Assembly: GCA_003159675.1 (NCBI GenBank)
Contig: PLQC01000040.1
Location: 34,087-84,101, forward strand
DNA length: 50,015 bases
From: Limisphaerales bacterium
Lineage (GTDB): Bacteria; Verrucomicrobiota; Verrucomicrobiia; Limisphaerales; BOG-1460
Direction: 5' to 3'
Shown here: piece after piece, positions 7,647-15,092 of the stretch
Position numbering within the stretch: the first letter of the stretch is position 1
Layout of the letters: every line of letters starts with the position of its first letter
Program-made: the position numbers and the translations under genes
Notes under the pieces: model-generated
What the model saw: the letters and a program-made list of their open reading frames with translations, nothing else
The model's database searches: none
What the model was told of the DNA's origin: nothing

Positions 7647-7865
7647 ATGCCAAGCTACTGTGAACGAGTAACCGACCGCGCGACGTTGAGAATGCTCCGC
7701 TCCGGCGCGCGACCGCGAAAGCGCGGGCTCCGTGACCCGTTTTGGAAATCAGGGGACGTGAACACTCAAAAAATCATGGGTAAGTTGCACATTGCATTTG
7801 CCAAGGTGAATTTGGGAAACCCTCATGCTGTGCCCGTGAGCGTCAGCCAACCGCCTTTTCAATGA
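7647..7865 (+). CDS. Small hypothetical protein after the capsid gene
   Basis: 72 residues, basic in its first half (SGARPRKRGLRDPFW), not recognised. Its ATG lies 18 bp after the capsid stop, inside a 12-codon mini-frame that starts by ATGA overlap at 7625 and could hand on ribosomes. Its stop overlaps the next start as ATGA, which is the main reason to believe it is translated. Confidence 0.45.
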   Translation: MPSYCERVTDRATLRMLRSGARPRKRGLRDPFWKSGDVNTQKIMGKLHIAFAKVNLGNPHAVPVSVSQPPFQ

Positions 7866-8113
7866 GTGAAAACGCAGCAGCGGAAGCGACCGAGGCCGAG
7901 CTTTTGGCCGCGTGGTTCATCGAGCGCGCGCAGCATTTCGACCCGGCGATGCTGGGGGGTATGCAACGGAATGCGGCGGGTTGCCCATTCGCTGTAGAGC
8001 ACGGCGACAACCACGAGTTTGTGACGATGCAGCGTGATGTATTTTTGAAGCTGGTGAAATCAGCCAGCCAACCGCAGATGCCACCCGATAACCATTTCAC
8101 ACGCGAACCATGA
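7862..8113 (+). CDS. Small hypothetical protein (83 aa)
   Basis: An acidic Ala/Glu-rich helix (SENAAAEATEAELLAAWFIERAQHFDPA) is followed by a short segment with two Cys/His-containing turns (CPFAVEHGDNHEF). It is joined by ATGA overlaps to both neighbours. I do not recognise the family. A small capsid-associated or regulatory protein would suit the position. Confidence 0.5.
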   Translation: MSENAAAEATEAELLAAWFIERAQHFDPAMLGGMQRNAAGCPFAVEHGDNHEFVTMQRDVFLKLVKSASQPQMPPDNHFTREP

Positions 8114-8412
8114 ATCACCACCCCGCGCAAAAACATTTGGCCGCAGCCTGCGCTTTCGTTGGTGTCCTCAACGAGCACGCAGAATTGCGCGGTAGAATTG
8201 ACCGGACGCGCGCGGCACTGTCCGAGGCGAGCGCATTGCTTGACGGCGACCAATGGCAGCAACACCTGGCCTTGGGGCACGTGAACCGAGTCAGCGACAA
8301 CTTGAAGAAGTTGGAACATATCGTGTCAATCATCGAGGACAATCTCTGTGCAGGACTCACGGAAATTCGACAGTCCCGCGATTTGCAGTCGGAAACTTGG
8401 GGAGAGGCTTAG
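8110..8412 (+). CDS. Small helical hypothetical protein (100 aa), last gene of the plus-strand run
   Basis: Almost entirely helix-forming with heptad-like spacing (LRGRIDRTRAALSEASALLDGDQW...VSDNLKKLEHIVSIIEDNL), so probably a coiled-coil or helical bundle. ATGA-coupled to the gene before. Followed by two hairpins and a strong terminator. Function unknown. Confidence 0.5.
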   Translation: MNHHPAQKHLAAACAFVGVLNEHAELRGRIDRTRAALSEASALLDGDQWQQHLALGHVNRVSDNLKKLEHIVSIIEDNLCAGLTEIRQSRDLQSETWGEA

Positions 8413-8418
8413 TTTGTT

Positions 8419-8488
8419 GTTGCAGGCGCGTTATGCTGCGCGCGTCTGCAACCTCACCCTGCCGGGTTCTTTCAAGTTTCCGGCGGGG
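8419..8488 (+). other. Two consecutive stable hairpins
   Basis: Hairpin one pairs GTTGCAG (8419-8425) with CTGCAAC (8446-8452), continuing with GCGCG/CGCGC. Hairpin two pairs CCCTGCCGG (8457-8465) with CCGGCGGGG (8480-8488). Neither has a T-run, so they are not simple terminators. They may protect the mRNA 3' end, belong to a small RNA, or mark a packaging site. Confidence 0.4.
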
Positions 8489-8573
8489 TTGAATTTAGAT
8501 TTGGCGTCCTTCGTTTCATAGGGACGGGGGACGGGCTGGTTACCCATGCGCGCTAACGGTCGCGTGTGCCGAA

Positions 8574-8618
8574 AAAGACCCGCTCCGGCTCGTTTGCACC
8601 GGGGCGGGGTTCTTTTTT
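8574..8618. terminator. Bidirectional Rho-independent terminator
   Basis: A 10-bp stem, CCCGCTCCGG (8579-8588) with CCGGGGCGGG (8599-8608), is followed by GTTCTTTTTT. The upstream GAAAAAGAC mirrors that tract, so it can stop transcription of the plus-strand run and of the convergent minus-strand gene at 8648-8968. Confidence 0.8.
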
Positions 8619-8647
8619 CACGGCAGCGCAACTATCACTGCCGATCC

Positions 8648-8968
8648 TTAGACCCTTTCGGCGATGTTCAGAGCGGCGGCGACATCCTCAGCGAGCCCTG
8701 GCGCATCTTTCTCAATAAGCGTCATTACATCATCGAGGGTATCACAGACATCCGCCGTGAACTGGTCGCTCTCCCCCTGCCAGCAGGTAATGCGACCGAT
8801 GCCGACCACGAATATTGCCTTATCGGTTTCATAGATGCTGGCCTTGACCCAGCGTGTTGTGTCGTGTGTCTTTGTTGACCCGGTGAACAGTTCAGACCCC
8901 ATGAATGCGATGGGACGTTTTTCTGTGCGGGTTAATTTCTGCTCCGTGTAGGTTTTCTCTGTGCTCAT
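8648..8968 (-). CDS. Conserved-looking hypothetical protein (106 aa) at the element's right side
   Basis: Convergent with the capsid run and sharing its terminator. I chose ATG at 8966-8968; a TTG at 9016 would add 16 residues. The segment FMGSELFTGSTKTHDTTRWVKASIYETDKAIFVVGIGRITCWQGE resembles a family of small proteins with an RWxxxxIYxTDxGxYVV core known from actinobacterial and phage contexts, but it has no assigned function to my knowledge. Opposite orientation to the main run suggests separate, perhaps lysogenic, expression. Confidence 0.5.
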   Translation of the reverse strand: MSTEKTYTEQKLTRTEKRPIAFMGSELFTGSTKTHDTTRWVKASIYETDKAIFVVGIGRITCWQGESDQFTADVCDTLDDVMTLIEKDAPGLAEDVAAALNIAERV

Positions 8969-9220
8969 TTTTATGGTTGCCGGTTTACGATCGGCGACGG
9001 CGCTCTTGGACTTCAATGTCCGGTTGCCACTTCGCGCCTTGTGGCTGAGATGACGCTAATCAATCGTTGGGATCGCCTGCAAGCTGATTCACCCCCATGT
9101 AAGGACAAGGGACGGCTCAAACAAACCCAATGGCGGGCAAGCCAGAGGGCATGAATCACAGCCGACCATGGCAAAAGCCGGGGAACAGCCGAACCGGATC
9201 GGGCCATGGTCCGGGCCGCT

Positions 9221-9379
9221 CTACAGCAGGGGCACGCCCAACACTTCGAGCAACGCGGCACTGACCAAGGCCGTCAGGGCTTCGTTGATCTTGAGGCCGC
9301 GGCGGGATGCAACGTGCAGGGCTTCGCTCATTAGCAGGGCGATGAGTTGAGGGTCCAGTTCGATCCAAAGCCGCGTCAT
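9221..9379 (-). CDS. Small ribbon-helix-helix-like protein
   Basis: 52 residues. A near-ideal Shine-Dalgarno GGAGGT (complement of 9390-9395), 10 bp from the ATG at 9377-9379, decides this start over longer upstream frames. The pattern MTRLWIELDPQLIALL...HVASRRGLKINEALTALVSAALLEVLG gives a short strand and two amphipathic helices, as in Arc/CopG/ParD-type regulators. It could be the element's repressor or an antitoxin without visible partner. Confidence 0.55.
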   Translation of the reverse strand: MTRLWIELDPQLIALLMSEALHVASRRGLKINEALTALVSAALLEVLGVPLL

Positions 9380-9819
9380 TTTGGTTTTACCTCCATCCGC
9401 CTGAAGCGCGGCAATGCTCCGCTCAAGGCCGGGGTGATGGATGATGATTCTCCGAGGGGCTCCGTGTTCCGTGTTCATTGTGTGATTCAATCGAAACCCG
9501 CCCCCGGAAGGCGGAAACCTTGTCGCCACCCCGAATCACCGGGGCAGCTATCCAAGAGCGGGCGATTGACTGTCTCCGAACGGCAAAGGCGGGTGATTGG
9601 TCCGCCAGACAGTTGCCGGGCCACCTTTTCCGCGATGGCCACCAGGACACTACCGCGACGGCGCGACAGCCTGCAAGGCCGAAATCCGCTTCCCTTGCCT
9701 CACCATTCAACGCAGGACGGGCTTTGTTTGCCGGCGAGGGTGTTGATATGGTCCCCGCGATCCTGGCGAGTCCTGGCTGAAGGCGTAGCACGCCGGGCCA
9801 AGACCAAAGAAGGAAACGC
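9380..9819. other. Right end of the element, no convincing gene
   Basis: The open frames here on both strands are Arg/Pro-rich and none has a good start. The stretch carries the 5' region of the minus-strand RHH gene. Beyond it come the right arm-type repeats. Confidence 0.45.
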
Positions 9820-9840
9820 CGGGCACTATACAGGGCACTA
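9820..9840 (+). promoter_or_regulatory. Putative integrase arm-type sites, right end
   Basis: CGGGCACTAT (9820-9829) and AGGGCACTA (9832-9840) repeat the motif found twice at 1508-1527, in the same orientation, 49 bp from the right att core. The spacing is 12 bp, against 10 bp at the left. Confidence 0.6.
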
Positions 9841-9889
9841 AAACGGATCATACCACTTCTAACCTTTAGTGACAGGCACTCACCCCACC

Positions 9890-9939
9890 ATGGCATTGTG
9901 GGGGTCAGGGGTTCGAATCCCCTCGGCTCCACCATCCTT
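9890..9939 (+). repeat. att direct repeat, right copy (tRNA-Ala 3' fragment)
   Basis: Fifty bases identical to 1332-1381, starting in the anticodon loop and running past CCA. Without the 5' half it cannot form a tRNA. It marks the chromosomal junction of the element. Confidence 0.93.
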
Positions 9940-10140
9940 GCAGCAATCCTCCTGCTCGCAGGGAGCAACCCGAGACACAAAACAAACTTGCTGGCCGCGC
10001 GGTTCGCTCGGGTTGGTTGCAAATAATAGTCCACTGATTGGGATTGCCGCCGAATGAGCGGCCGGCAAGCGGGCCGGCTGGAAACCAAGGGGCTTTCGGA
10101 GAACTGTTGCGCTTTCATCATGGGCCGTTAATTTAGCGCC

Positions 10141-11199
10141 ATGCGTTTCATCGGGAACATCATCGAGAAGCTGCAACGCCATCCGAAGCGGATCGTTTTT
10201 CCGGAAGGGACGGAACCGCGCATTTTGCAGGCGGCGCGGCAGTTTCATTCGCTGGGCCTGGGGGCGCCGATCGTGCTGGGAGACCCGGCCAGGATCAGAA
10301 AGATGGCGGAAGATCTGGGTGTTTCCCTTGAAGGCATCCACATCGTCAACCCGGTCGAAAGCGAGGACCTGGATAATTTCGCGCGCCGGTTCACCATCCT
10401 CCGGCGCTACAAAGGATTGCAGGGCCCGGAAGCGCGCGAGGCGATCCTGCAACCGAATTATTTCGGCGCAATGATGCTGGCGATGCACCAGGCCGACGGC
10501 CTGGTATCGGGGACGAGCCACACCACCGGGAGCGTGCTGCGCCCGTTGTTTCAAATCGTGAGGGTGGCGCCGCAAGCCACCACCGCTTCGAGCTGCATGG
10601 TCATGGAAGTGGAGGATTCCCAGTTCGGCGAACAGGGGGTTCTGTTCATGGCGGACTGCGGCGTGATCCCCGAGCCGAATGTGGATCAGCTTGCCAACAT
10701 CGCGGTATCGACGGCGCTGCTCGCGCGCCAATTGCTCGGAGTCCGTCCGCGCGTAGCCTTGCTCTCCTTCTCCACCAAGGGGAGCGCCATGCATCCGACG
10801 GTCGGCCGCGTCCAGGCCGCCTCGGCCCTCGCCCAGAAAAAGGCGGAGGCGGCGGGATTGGAGGCGGATTTTGACGGCGAGCTCCAGGCGGATGCCGCGC
10901 TGGTGCCGGAAATCGCGGCGCGCAAGCTGCCGGAAAGCAAAGTCGGAGGCCATGCCAACGTCTTGATTTTCCCGGACCTGAATTCGGGCAATATCTCGAG
11001 CAAATTGATACTCCATATCGCCCACGCAAACGCCTACGGCCAGATCCTGCTCGGACTGGATCGTCCGGCCGCCGACGTGTCGCGCGGCTCAAACGCGCAC
11101 GACATTCTCGGTGTGGCGGCGATCGTCGGGGTGCAGGCCATCGAGTACAACAAGCTCTACCCGGGCGCCGGCCAGAAGCTGCCGGGAGAAGAAAAATGA
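10141..11199 (+). CDS. pta: Phosphate acetyltransferase
   Basis: 352 residues, a full PTA_PTB domain, converting acetyl-CoA and phosphate to acetyl-phosphate and CoA in acetate metabolism. Seen: RIVFPEGTEPRILQAA at the N-terminus, GAMMLAMHQADGLVSGTSHTTGSVLRPLFQIV in the centre, VALLSFSTKGSA and the C-terminal NVLIFPDLNSGNISSKL. All are signatures of the family. It is the short catalytic form without the N-terminal regulatory domains of the E. coli enzyme, which are encoded by the next gene. The ATG at 10141 starts directly with the family's MRFIGNIIEKL. No acetate kinase gene is in the window. Confidence 0.95.
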   Translation: MRFIGNIIEKLQRHPKRIVFPEGTEPRILQAARQFHSLGLGAPIVLGDPARIRKMAEDLGVSLEGIHIVNPVESEDLDNFARRFTILRRYKGLQGPEAREAILQPNYFGAMMLAMHQADGLVSGTSHTTGSVLRPLFQIVRVAPQATTASSCMVMEVEDSQFGEQGVLFMADCGVIPEPNVDQLANIAVSTALLARQLLGVRPRVALLSFSTKGSAMHPTVGRVQAASALAQKKAEAAGLEADFDGELQADAALVPEIAARKLPESKVGGHANVLIFPDLNSGNISSKLILHIAHANAYGQILLGLDRPAADVSRGSNAHDILGVAAIVGVQAIEYNKLYPGAGQKLPGEEK

Positions 11200-11200
11200 A

Positions 11201-11286
11201 GAAGGCGGAATGAAGAGTGCGGAATGCAGGCGAACGGAGCCGCCCGGCAGTTTTTTCTGCAATCTTCATTCTGCCTTCCGCCTTCC
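11201..11286. repeat. REP-like inverted repeat between pta and the DRTGG gene
   Basis: GAAGGCGGAATGAAGA at 11201-11216 is complementary, with one mismatch, to 11263-11278. It sits in a run of GGAATG/CATTCTGCC-like words similar in style to the GAAAGCTGAAA repeats of the EPS locus. It occupies the whole gap between the two genes. Confidence 0.45.
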
Positions 11287-12381
11287 ATGAACACCACCAC
11301 CCCACGCGTCTTCATCGCCGCCACTCGGCAGAACGACGGCAAAACCACGGTGTCGCTCGGGTTGATCGCCGCGTTGCAGCAACATTTCCCGCGCGTGGGC
11401 TACATCAAGCCGGTCGGACAGCGCTTCGTGCAAATCGAGGAGCAAAACATCGATGAAGACACCGTGCTGATGGACAGCGTGTATGATCTGAACTGCCCGC
11501 TGAGGGATATGAGCCCCATCGCGGTCGAACCGGATTTCACGCGCAAATACCTGGAATCTTCCAACAACGATGCGCTCGTAAAAAAGATCAAGAAGGCGTT
11601 CGACCGGGTCGCCTGGGAAAAAGACTTCGTCCTGTGCGAAGGTTCAGGGCATGCCGGCGTCGGCTCCGTCTTCGATCTGTCCAACGCGCAGATCGCCAAA
11701 ATCCTGCGCGCCAAGGTCATCATCGTCTCCCAAGGCGGCATCGGCAAACCGATCGACGAAATCTCCCTGAACCAGGCCTTGTTTGAACGCGAGGGCGTCG
11801 AGATCATCGGCGTCATCCTGAACAAGGTGCTCGGCCAGAAACTGGACCACATCGCGGATTTCGCGCGGCGCGGATTGAAGCGCAAAGGGCTCGAACTGCT
11901 GGGCGTCATCCCCCATCAGCGGATCCTGTCCAGTCCAACCGTGGGATCCATCCGCGAGGAACTCAATGCCGAGCTCCTGAACGAAAACGGGAACATCCGC
12001 GGTTTGGTGGAGGACGTCATCGTGGGCGCGATGGGCGTGCACAACGCGATGCCGTTTTTCCGGCGCGGCGTCCTGCTGATCACACCAGGCGATCGTGAGG
12101 ACATCCTCCTCGCCGCCTGCGCCGACCTGGCGGGGCAGGCCGACGAAAAAATGGCCGGCATCGTCCTGACCGCCAACCTGCGTCCGGGCCCGAGCGTGCT
12201 CAAAATGATCCAGTCGATGCCCATCCCCGTCTTGTTGGCGGCGCAGGACAGTTACGAAGTCGCTTCCAGGGTCCACGATCTGACGGTAAAAACGCGGCCC
12301 AATGACGCGGAAAAAATCTCGCTCATCCGGGATCTCATCGCCAAGAACGTGGACATCGAGGCAATCCTCAAGGCGCTTTAG
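11287..12381 (+). CDS. AAA_26/DRTGG-domain protein, regulatory partner of Pta
   Basis: 364 residues from ATG 11287. The N-terminus has a P-loop of the dethiobiotin-synthetase-like class (ATRQNDGKTTVSLGL), then GYIKPVGQRF and CEGSGHAGVGSVFDLSNAQ. The middle-to-C-terminal half is a DRTGG domain (SPTVGSIREEL...VEDVIVGAMGVHNAMPFF...LLITPGDREDILLA). This equals the N-terminal two thirds of long Pta enzymes, here as a separate gene after the catalytic one. It probably senses a metabolite or nucleotide and tunes Pta. Confidence 0.85.
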   Translation: MNTTTPRVFIAATRQNDGKTTVSLGLIAALQQHFPRVGYIKPVGQRFVQIEEQNIDEDTVLMDSVYDLNCPLRDMSPIAVEPDFTRKYLESSNNDALVKKIKKAFDRVAWEKDFVLCEGSGHAGVGSVFDLSNAQIAKILRAKVIIVSQGGIGKPIDEISLNQALFEREGVEIIGVILNKVLGQKLDHIADFARRGLKRKGLELLGVIPHQRILSSPTVGSIREELNAELLNENGNIRGLVEDVIVGAMGVHNAMPFFRRGVLLITPGDREDILLAACADLAGQADEKMAGIVLTANLRPGPSVLKMIQSMPIPVLLAAQDSYEVASRVHDLTVKTRPNDAEKISLIRDLIAKNVDIEAILKAL

Positions 12382-12482
12382 CCGCGTGGCGGACGGTCCG
12401 GATGCGAATCCAAACCGCGCCCTATTCTCTTGACACTCCCGGACGGCAGATGTCTTTTGACTGAAAATTCGGAATCAAGAAC

Positions 12483-13580
12483 TTGAACCTGCCACTGAAC
12501 CCATCCCTGTCGAATTTGCCCGTCTATCAACCCGGCCGCCCGATTGAAGAAGTCGCGCGCGAACTCGGGTTGGCCGCCGAGGGCATCATCAAGCTCGCCT
12601 CGAACGAAAACCCGCTCGGCCCGTCGCCCCTCGCGGTGGCGGCCATGCGGCAGGCGCTCCGCCGGACAAACCTCTACCCGGACGGCAATGCCTTCCATCT
12701 GAAGCAAAAGCTTGCCTCCAAACTCGGCGTCACGGCGTCCAATCTGGCTCTCGGCAACGGCTCGAATGAAATCATCGAAATGATCGGCCATGCGCTCCTC
12801 GCGCCGGGCGCCGAGGTTGTCGTGTCGCAATACTGCTTCGCCGTGTATCCCATCGTCACCGCGCTGTTCGGAGCGAAACTCGTCACGGTGCCCGCAAAAA
12901 AATTCGGCCACGACCTCGAAGCGATGCTCGCCGCCCTCACCCCGAACACTCGGGTGGTTTTTGTTGCCAACCCGAACAATCCGACCGGGACCACCGTCGG
13001 ACGGGAAGATCTCGCGCGATTCGTCCAAGCCGTGCCGGACAATGTTTTATTGGCTATGGACGAAGCGTACATCGAGTTCCTGGAGGAGCCGATCGATCTC
13101 CTGCCCGAAATCCGGAACGGCAGCAGGACCAACCTGATCCTGATGCGGACGTTTTCCAAGATTTACGGACTGGCCGGCCTGCGGATCGGCTACGGGATCG
13201 GCCATCCCGATTTTGTCGCGGCGCTTGAGAAGATCCGCCAGCCATTCAACATCAACTCCGTCGCGCAGGCAGGCGCGCTGGCGGCGCTGGACGACACCCG
13301 GCACATCGAGAGGACCCGAAAGACCAACTCGCGCGGGCTCAGACTCTATGCGCGCACCTTCCGGAGGCTTGGACTCGAGTTCATCCCCTCCTCCGCCAAC
13401 TTCATCCTGGTGCGTGTCGGAGACGGCCAGCGCGTGTTTGAGGAGCTGCAGAAGCGGGGCGTGATTGTCCGGCCCATGGGCGGATACCAGTTGCCCGAAT
13501 GGGTCCGCATTTCAGTCGGCACGGCCCGGGAAAACCAGCGCTGCATCGAGGCGCTCACGGCAGTACTGGGTCGCAGTTAG
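12483..13580 (+). CDS. hisC: Histidinol-phosphate aminotransferase
   Basis: 365 residues, fold-type I PLP enzyme. Seen: substrate-side YQPGRPIEEV near the start, LASNENPLGPS, the NPNNPTG motif (163-169), Asp193 of DEAYIEF and the PLP lysine in TFSKIYGLAGLRIGYG (Lys226), and the C-terminal RISVGTARENQR. It makes L-histidinol phosphate from imidazole-acetol phosphate in histidine synthesis; such enzymes may also transaminate aromatic keto acids. The start is TTG 12483, since no ATG precedes the conserved region. Confidence 0.93.
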   Translation: MNLPLNPSLSNLPVYQPGRPIEEVARELGLAAEGIIKLASNENPLGPSPLAVAAMRQALRRTNLYPDGNAFHLKQKLASKLGVTASNLALGNGSNEIIEMIGHALLAPGAEVVVSQYCFAVYPIVTALFGAKLVTVPAKKFGHDLEAMLAALTPNTRVVFVANPNNPTGTTVGREDLARFVQAVPDNVLLAMDEAYIEFLEEPIDLLPEIRNGSRTNLILMRTFSKIYGLAGLRIGYGIGHPDFVAALEKIRQPFNINSVAQAGALAALDDTRHIERTRKTNSRGLRLYARTFRRLGLEFIPSSANFILVRVGDGQRVFEELQKRGVIVRPMGGYQLPEWVRISVGTARENQRCIEALTAVLGRS

Positions 13581-13763
13581 ACCTGGCTCGGGGCGGCGAC
13601 GGCTCGTCGCCGGGCAAACGCTGCAATCAATCGCTGGGGACGCGCCGTCCCCACCCCGTCATGAATGGGTCCTTTCAGAGCCACGAGGACTAAAATTATT
13701 GATTTGAATCCCGCCTGAAACCGATTACTTATCTGCACACGAGAAGAGCACCAATCGACTGAC

Positions 13764-15047
13764 GTGAAACTGACTGACCTGCGCGGCATTCTGCAGTACA
13801 TCCCGCAATTCCGGGAGAAGACGTTCATCATCGGCGTGGATGGCGCCATTGTGACGGACGAGAATTTCGCCAACATCCTGCTGGACGTGGCGGTGTTGCG
13901 CTCGCTCAGCATCCGCGTCGTTCTCGTGCACGGCGCGTCGGCGCAGATCAAGGCCCTGGCCGAGGAGCAAAAGGTCAAACCCTCCAATCTGGACGGTGCC
14001 GGGATCACCGACGCGGAGACGCTGCAACTGGCGCTGACCGCGGCCAACCGGCTCACACACGAAATTCTCGAAGGCCTCTCGGCCAACGATCTCCGCGCGG
14101 CCTACTCGAACGCGATCATTGCCCATCCCATGGGCATCATTCAAGGCACCGACCAACTGTTCACCGGCAAGGTCGAACGCGTGGACACGGAGTTGCTCCA
14201 GACCCTGTTGAACCAGGGGATCATTCCCGTGGTGCCGCCGCTTGGCTTTGATGGCGACGGCAAAACGTATCGGGTCAATTCGGACAGCGTGGCGGTGGCG
14301 CTGGGCGACGCGTTGAAGGCCACAAAATTGATTTTCATCACCGCGCAGGATGGTTTGCGTTACAACGACCAGATCATCCGCCAGATGCTCGTCGTGGAAT
14401 TGCAGAAACTCTTGCAGCAAAATGGCGCCAGTTTCGCCCCGGACATGGTTTCCAAGGCGCAGCACGCCGTCAGCGCGTGTCTGGCGGGCGTGCAACGAGT
14501 CCACATCATCAACGGCCGGGTGGATGAAGGGCTGCTCGCGGAAGTGTTCTCCAACGAAGGCATCGGCACGTTGATTTACGCCAACGAATACCAGCAGATC
14601 CGGCCTGCGAAAAAGAAGGACATTCGCGCCATTCAAATGTTGACGAAAAAGGCGGTGGAATCGGACGAACTGGTCAAGCGGACGCGGGCGCATATCGAGA
14701 AAAGCCTGGCGGACTATTACATTTTTGAAATCGACAAGAACCCGGTCGCGTGCGTCGCGCTGCATGCGTATCCCGAGCTGGGCAAGGGCGAACTCGCCTG
14801 CCTTTACGTCAATCCCTCCCACGAAAACCAGGGCATCGGACGCAAGCTGATCCAGTTCATCGAGAACAAGACCCGGGAACTCGGGTTGACCGAGCTGATC
14901 ACGCTATCGACCCAGGCGTTCACCTATTTTCAGTCCAAGGGCGGCTTCGTCGAAGGCATTCCAGACGATTTGCCGCCGGGCCGCCGCGAAAAGTACGAAC
15001 AAAGCGGACGCCACTCGAAGGTGCTGGTGAAAAAACTGAAAGTCTGA
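13764..15047 (+). CDS. argA: Amino-acid N-acetyltransferase (N-acetylglutamate synthase)
   Basis: 427 residues with GTG start. Residues 1-285 form an amino-acid-kinase fold (TFIIGVDGAIV, VVLVHGASAQIKAL, RVNSDSVAVALGDALKATKLIFIT). Residues 290-427 are a GNAT acetyltransferase domain (ELACLYVNPSHENQGIGRKLIQFIE). This architecture is the classical ArgA, which transfers acetyl from acetyl-CoA to glutamate as the first arginine-synthesis step and is usually inhibited by arginine. The neighbouring Pta acts on the acetyl-CoA pool, but no operon link is visible because 180 bp separate it from hisC. Confidence 0.93.
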   Translation: MKLTDLRGILQYIPQFREKTFIIGVDGAIVTDENFANILLDVAVLRSLSIRVVLVHGASAQIKALAEEQKVKPSNLDGAGITDAETLQLALTAANRLTHEILEGLSANDLRAAYSNAIIAHPMGIIQGTDQLFTGKVERVDTELLQTLLNQGIIPVVPPLGFDGDGKTYRVNSDSVAVALGDALKATKLIFITAQDGLRYNDQIIRQMLVVELQKLLQQNGASFAPDMVSKAQHAVSACLAGVQRVHIINGRVDEGLLAEVFSNEGIGTLIYANEYQQIRPAKKKDIRAIQMLTKKAVESDELVKRTRAHIEKSLADYYIFEIDKNPVACVALHAYPELGKGELACLYVNPSHENQGIGRKLIQFIENKTRELGLTELITLSTQAFTYFQSKGGFVEGIPDDLPPGRREKYEQSGRHSKVLVKKLKV

Positions 15048-15092
15048 TTGTGCCGAAAGACGCTTCGTTGGGCTCGCCGCCTACCGGACCAA

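Larger units (their letters stand above)
1332..9939 (+). mobile_element. Integrated capsid-bearing mini-element (PICI-like phage satellite) in tRNA-Ala
   Basis: Bounded by a perfect 50-bp direct repeat (1332-1381 and 9890-9939) that is the 3' end of the tRNA-Ala gene plus CATCCTT-type flank; unit length is 8558 bp. The content is phage-like: tyrosine integrase next to the tRNA, small HTH excisionase-like protein, ParB/HTH-like and replication-like proteins, a terminase-small-subunit-like protein, a LuxR-type HTH protein, an HK97-fold capsid protein and tiny coupled proteins on the plus strand, then two small minus-strand genes. Large terminase, portal, maturation protease and tail genes are absent although frames are intact. 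That combination is typical of satellites that use a helper phage. A reduced prophage is the alternative. Confidence 0.85.

Noticed and set aside
9013..9261. 82-aa minus-strand frame with many Cys
   Set aside because: Overlaps the RHH gene in another frame and has no recognisable pattern.
9347..9841. Plus-strand 164-aa frame over the right arm-type repeats
   Set aside because: Low-complexity Arg/Pro content, no ribosome site, overlaps the well-supported minus-strand RHH gene.
9423..10121. 232-aa minus-strand frame at the element's right end
   Set aside because: It crosses the att repeat and contains the antisense tRNA reading; composition is Arg/Ser/Pro-rich and no start is supported.
9880..11025. 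381-aa minus-strand frame opposite pta
   Set aside because: His/Arg-rich shadow of the pta gene, whose motifs are clear on the plus strand.
13581..13763. GC-rich hairpins between hisC and argA as a riboswitch
   Set aside because: Only short simple stems (for example GGGGAC/GTCCCC) without a known aptamer pattern; better seen as a possible weak terminator or nothing.
13725..14822. 365-aa minus-strand frame opposite argA
   Set aside because: Shadow; argA motifs are complete on the plus strand.
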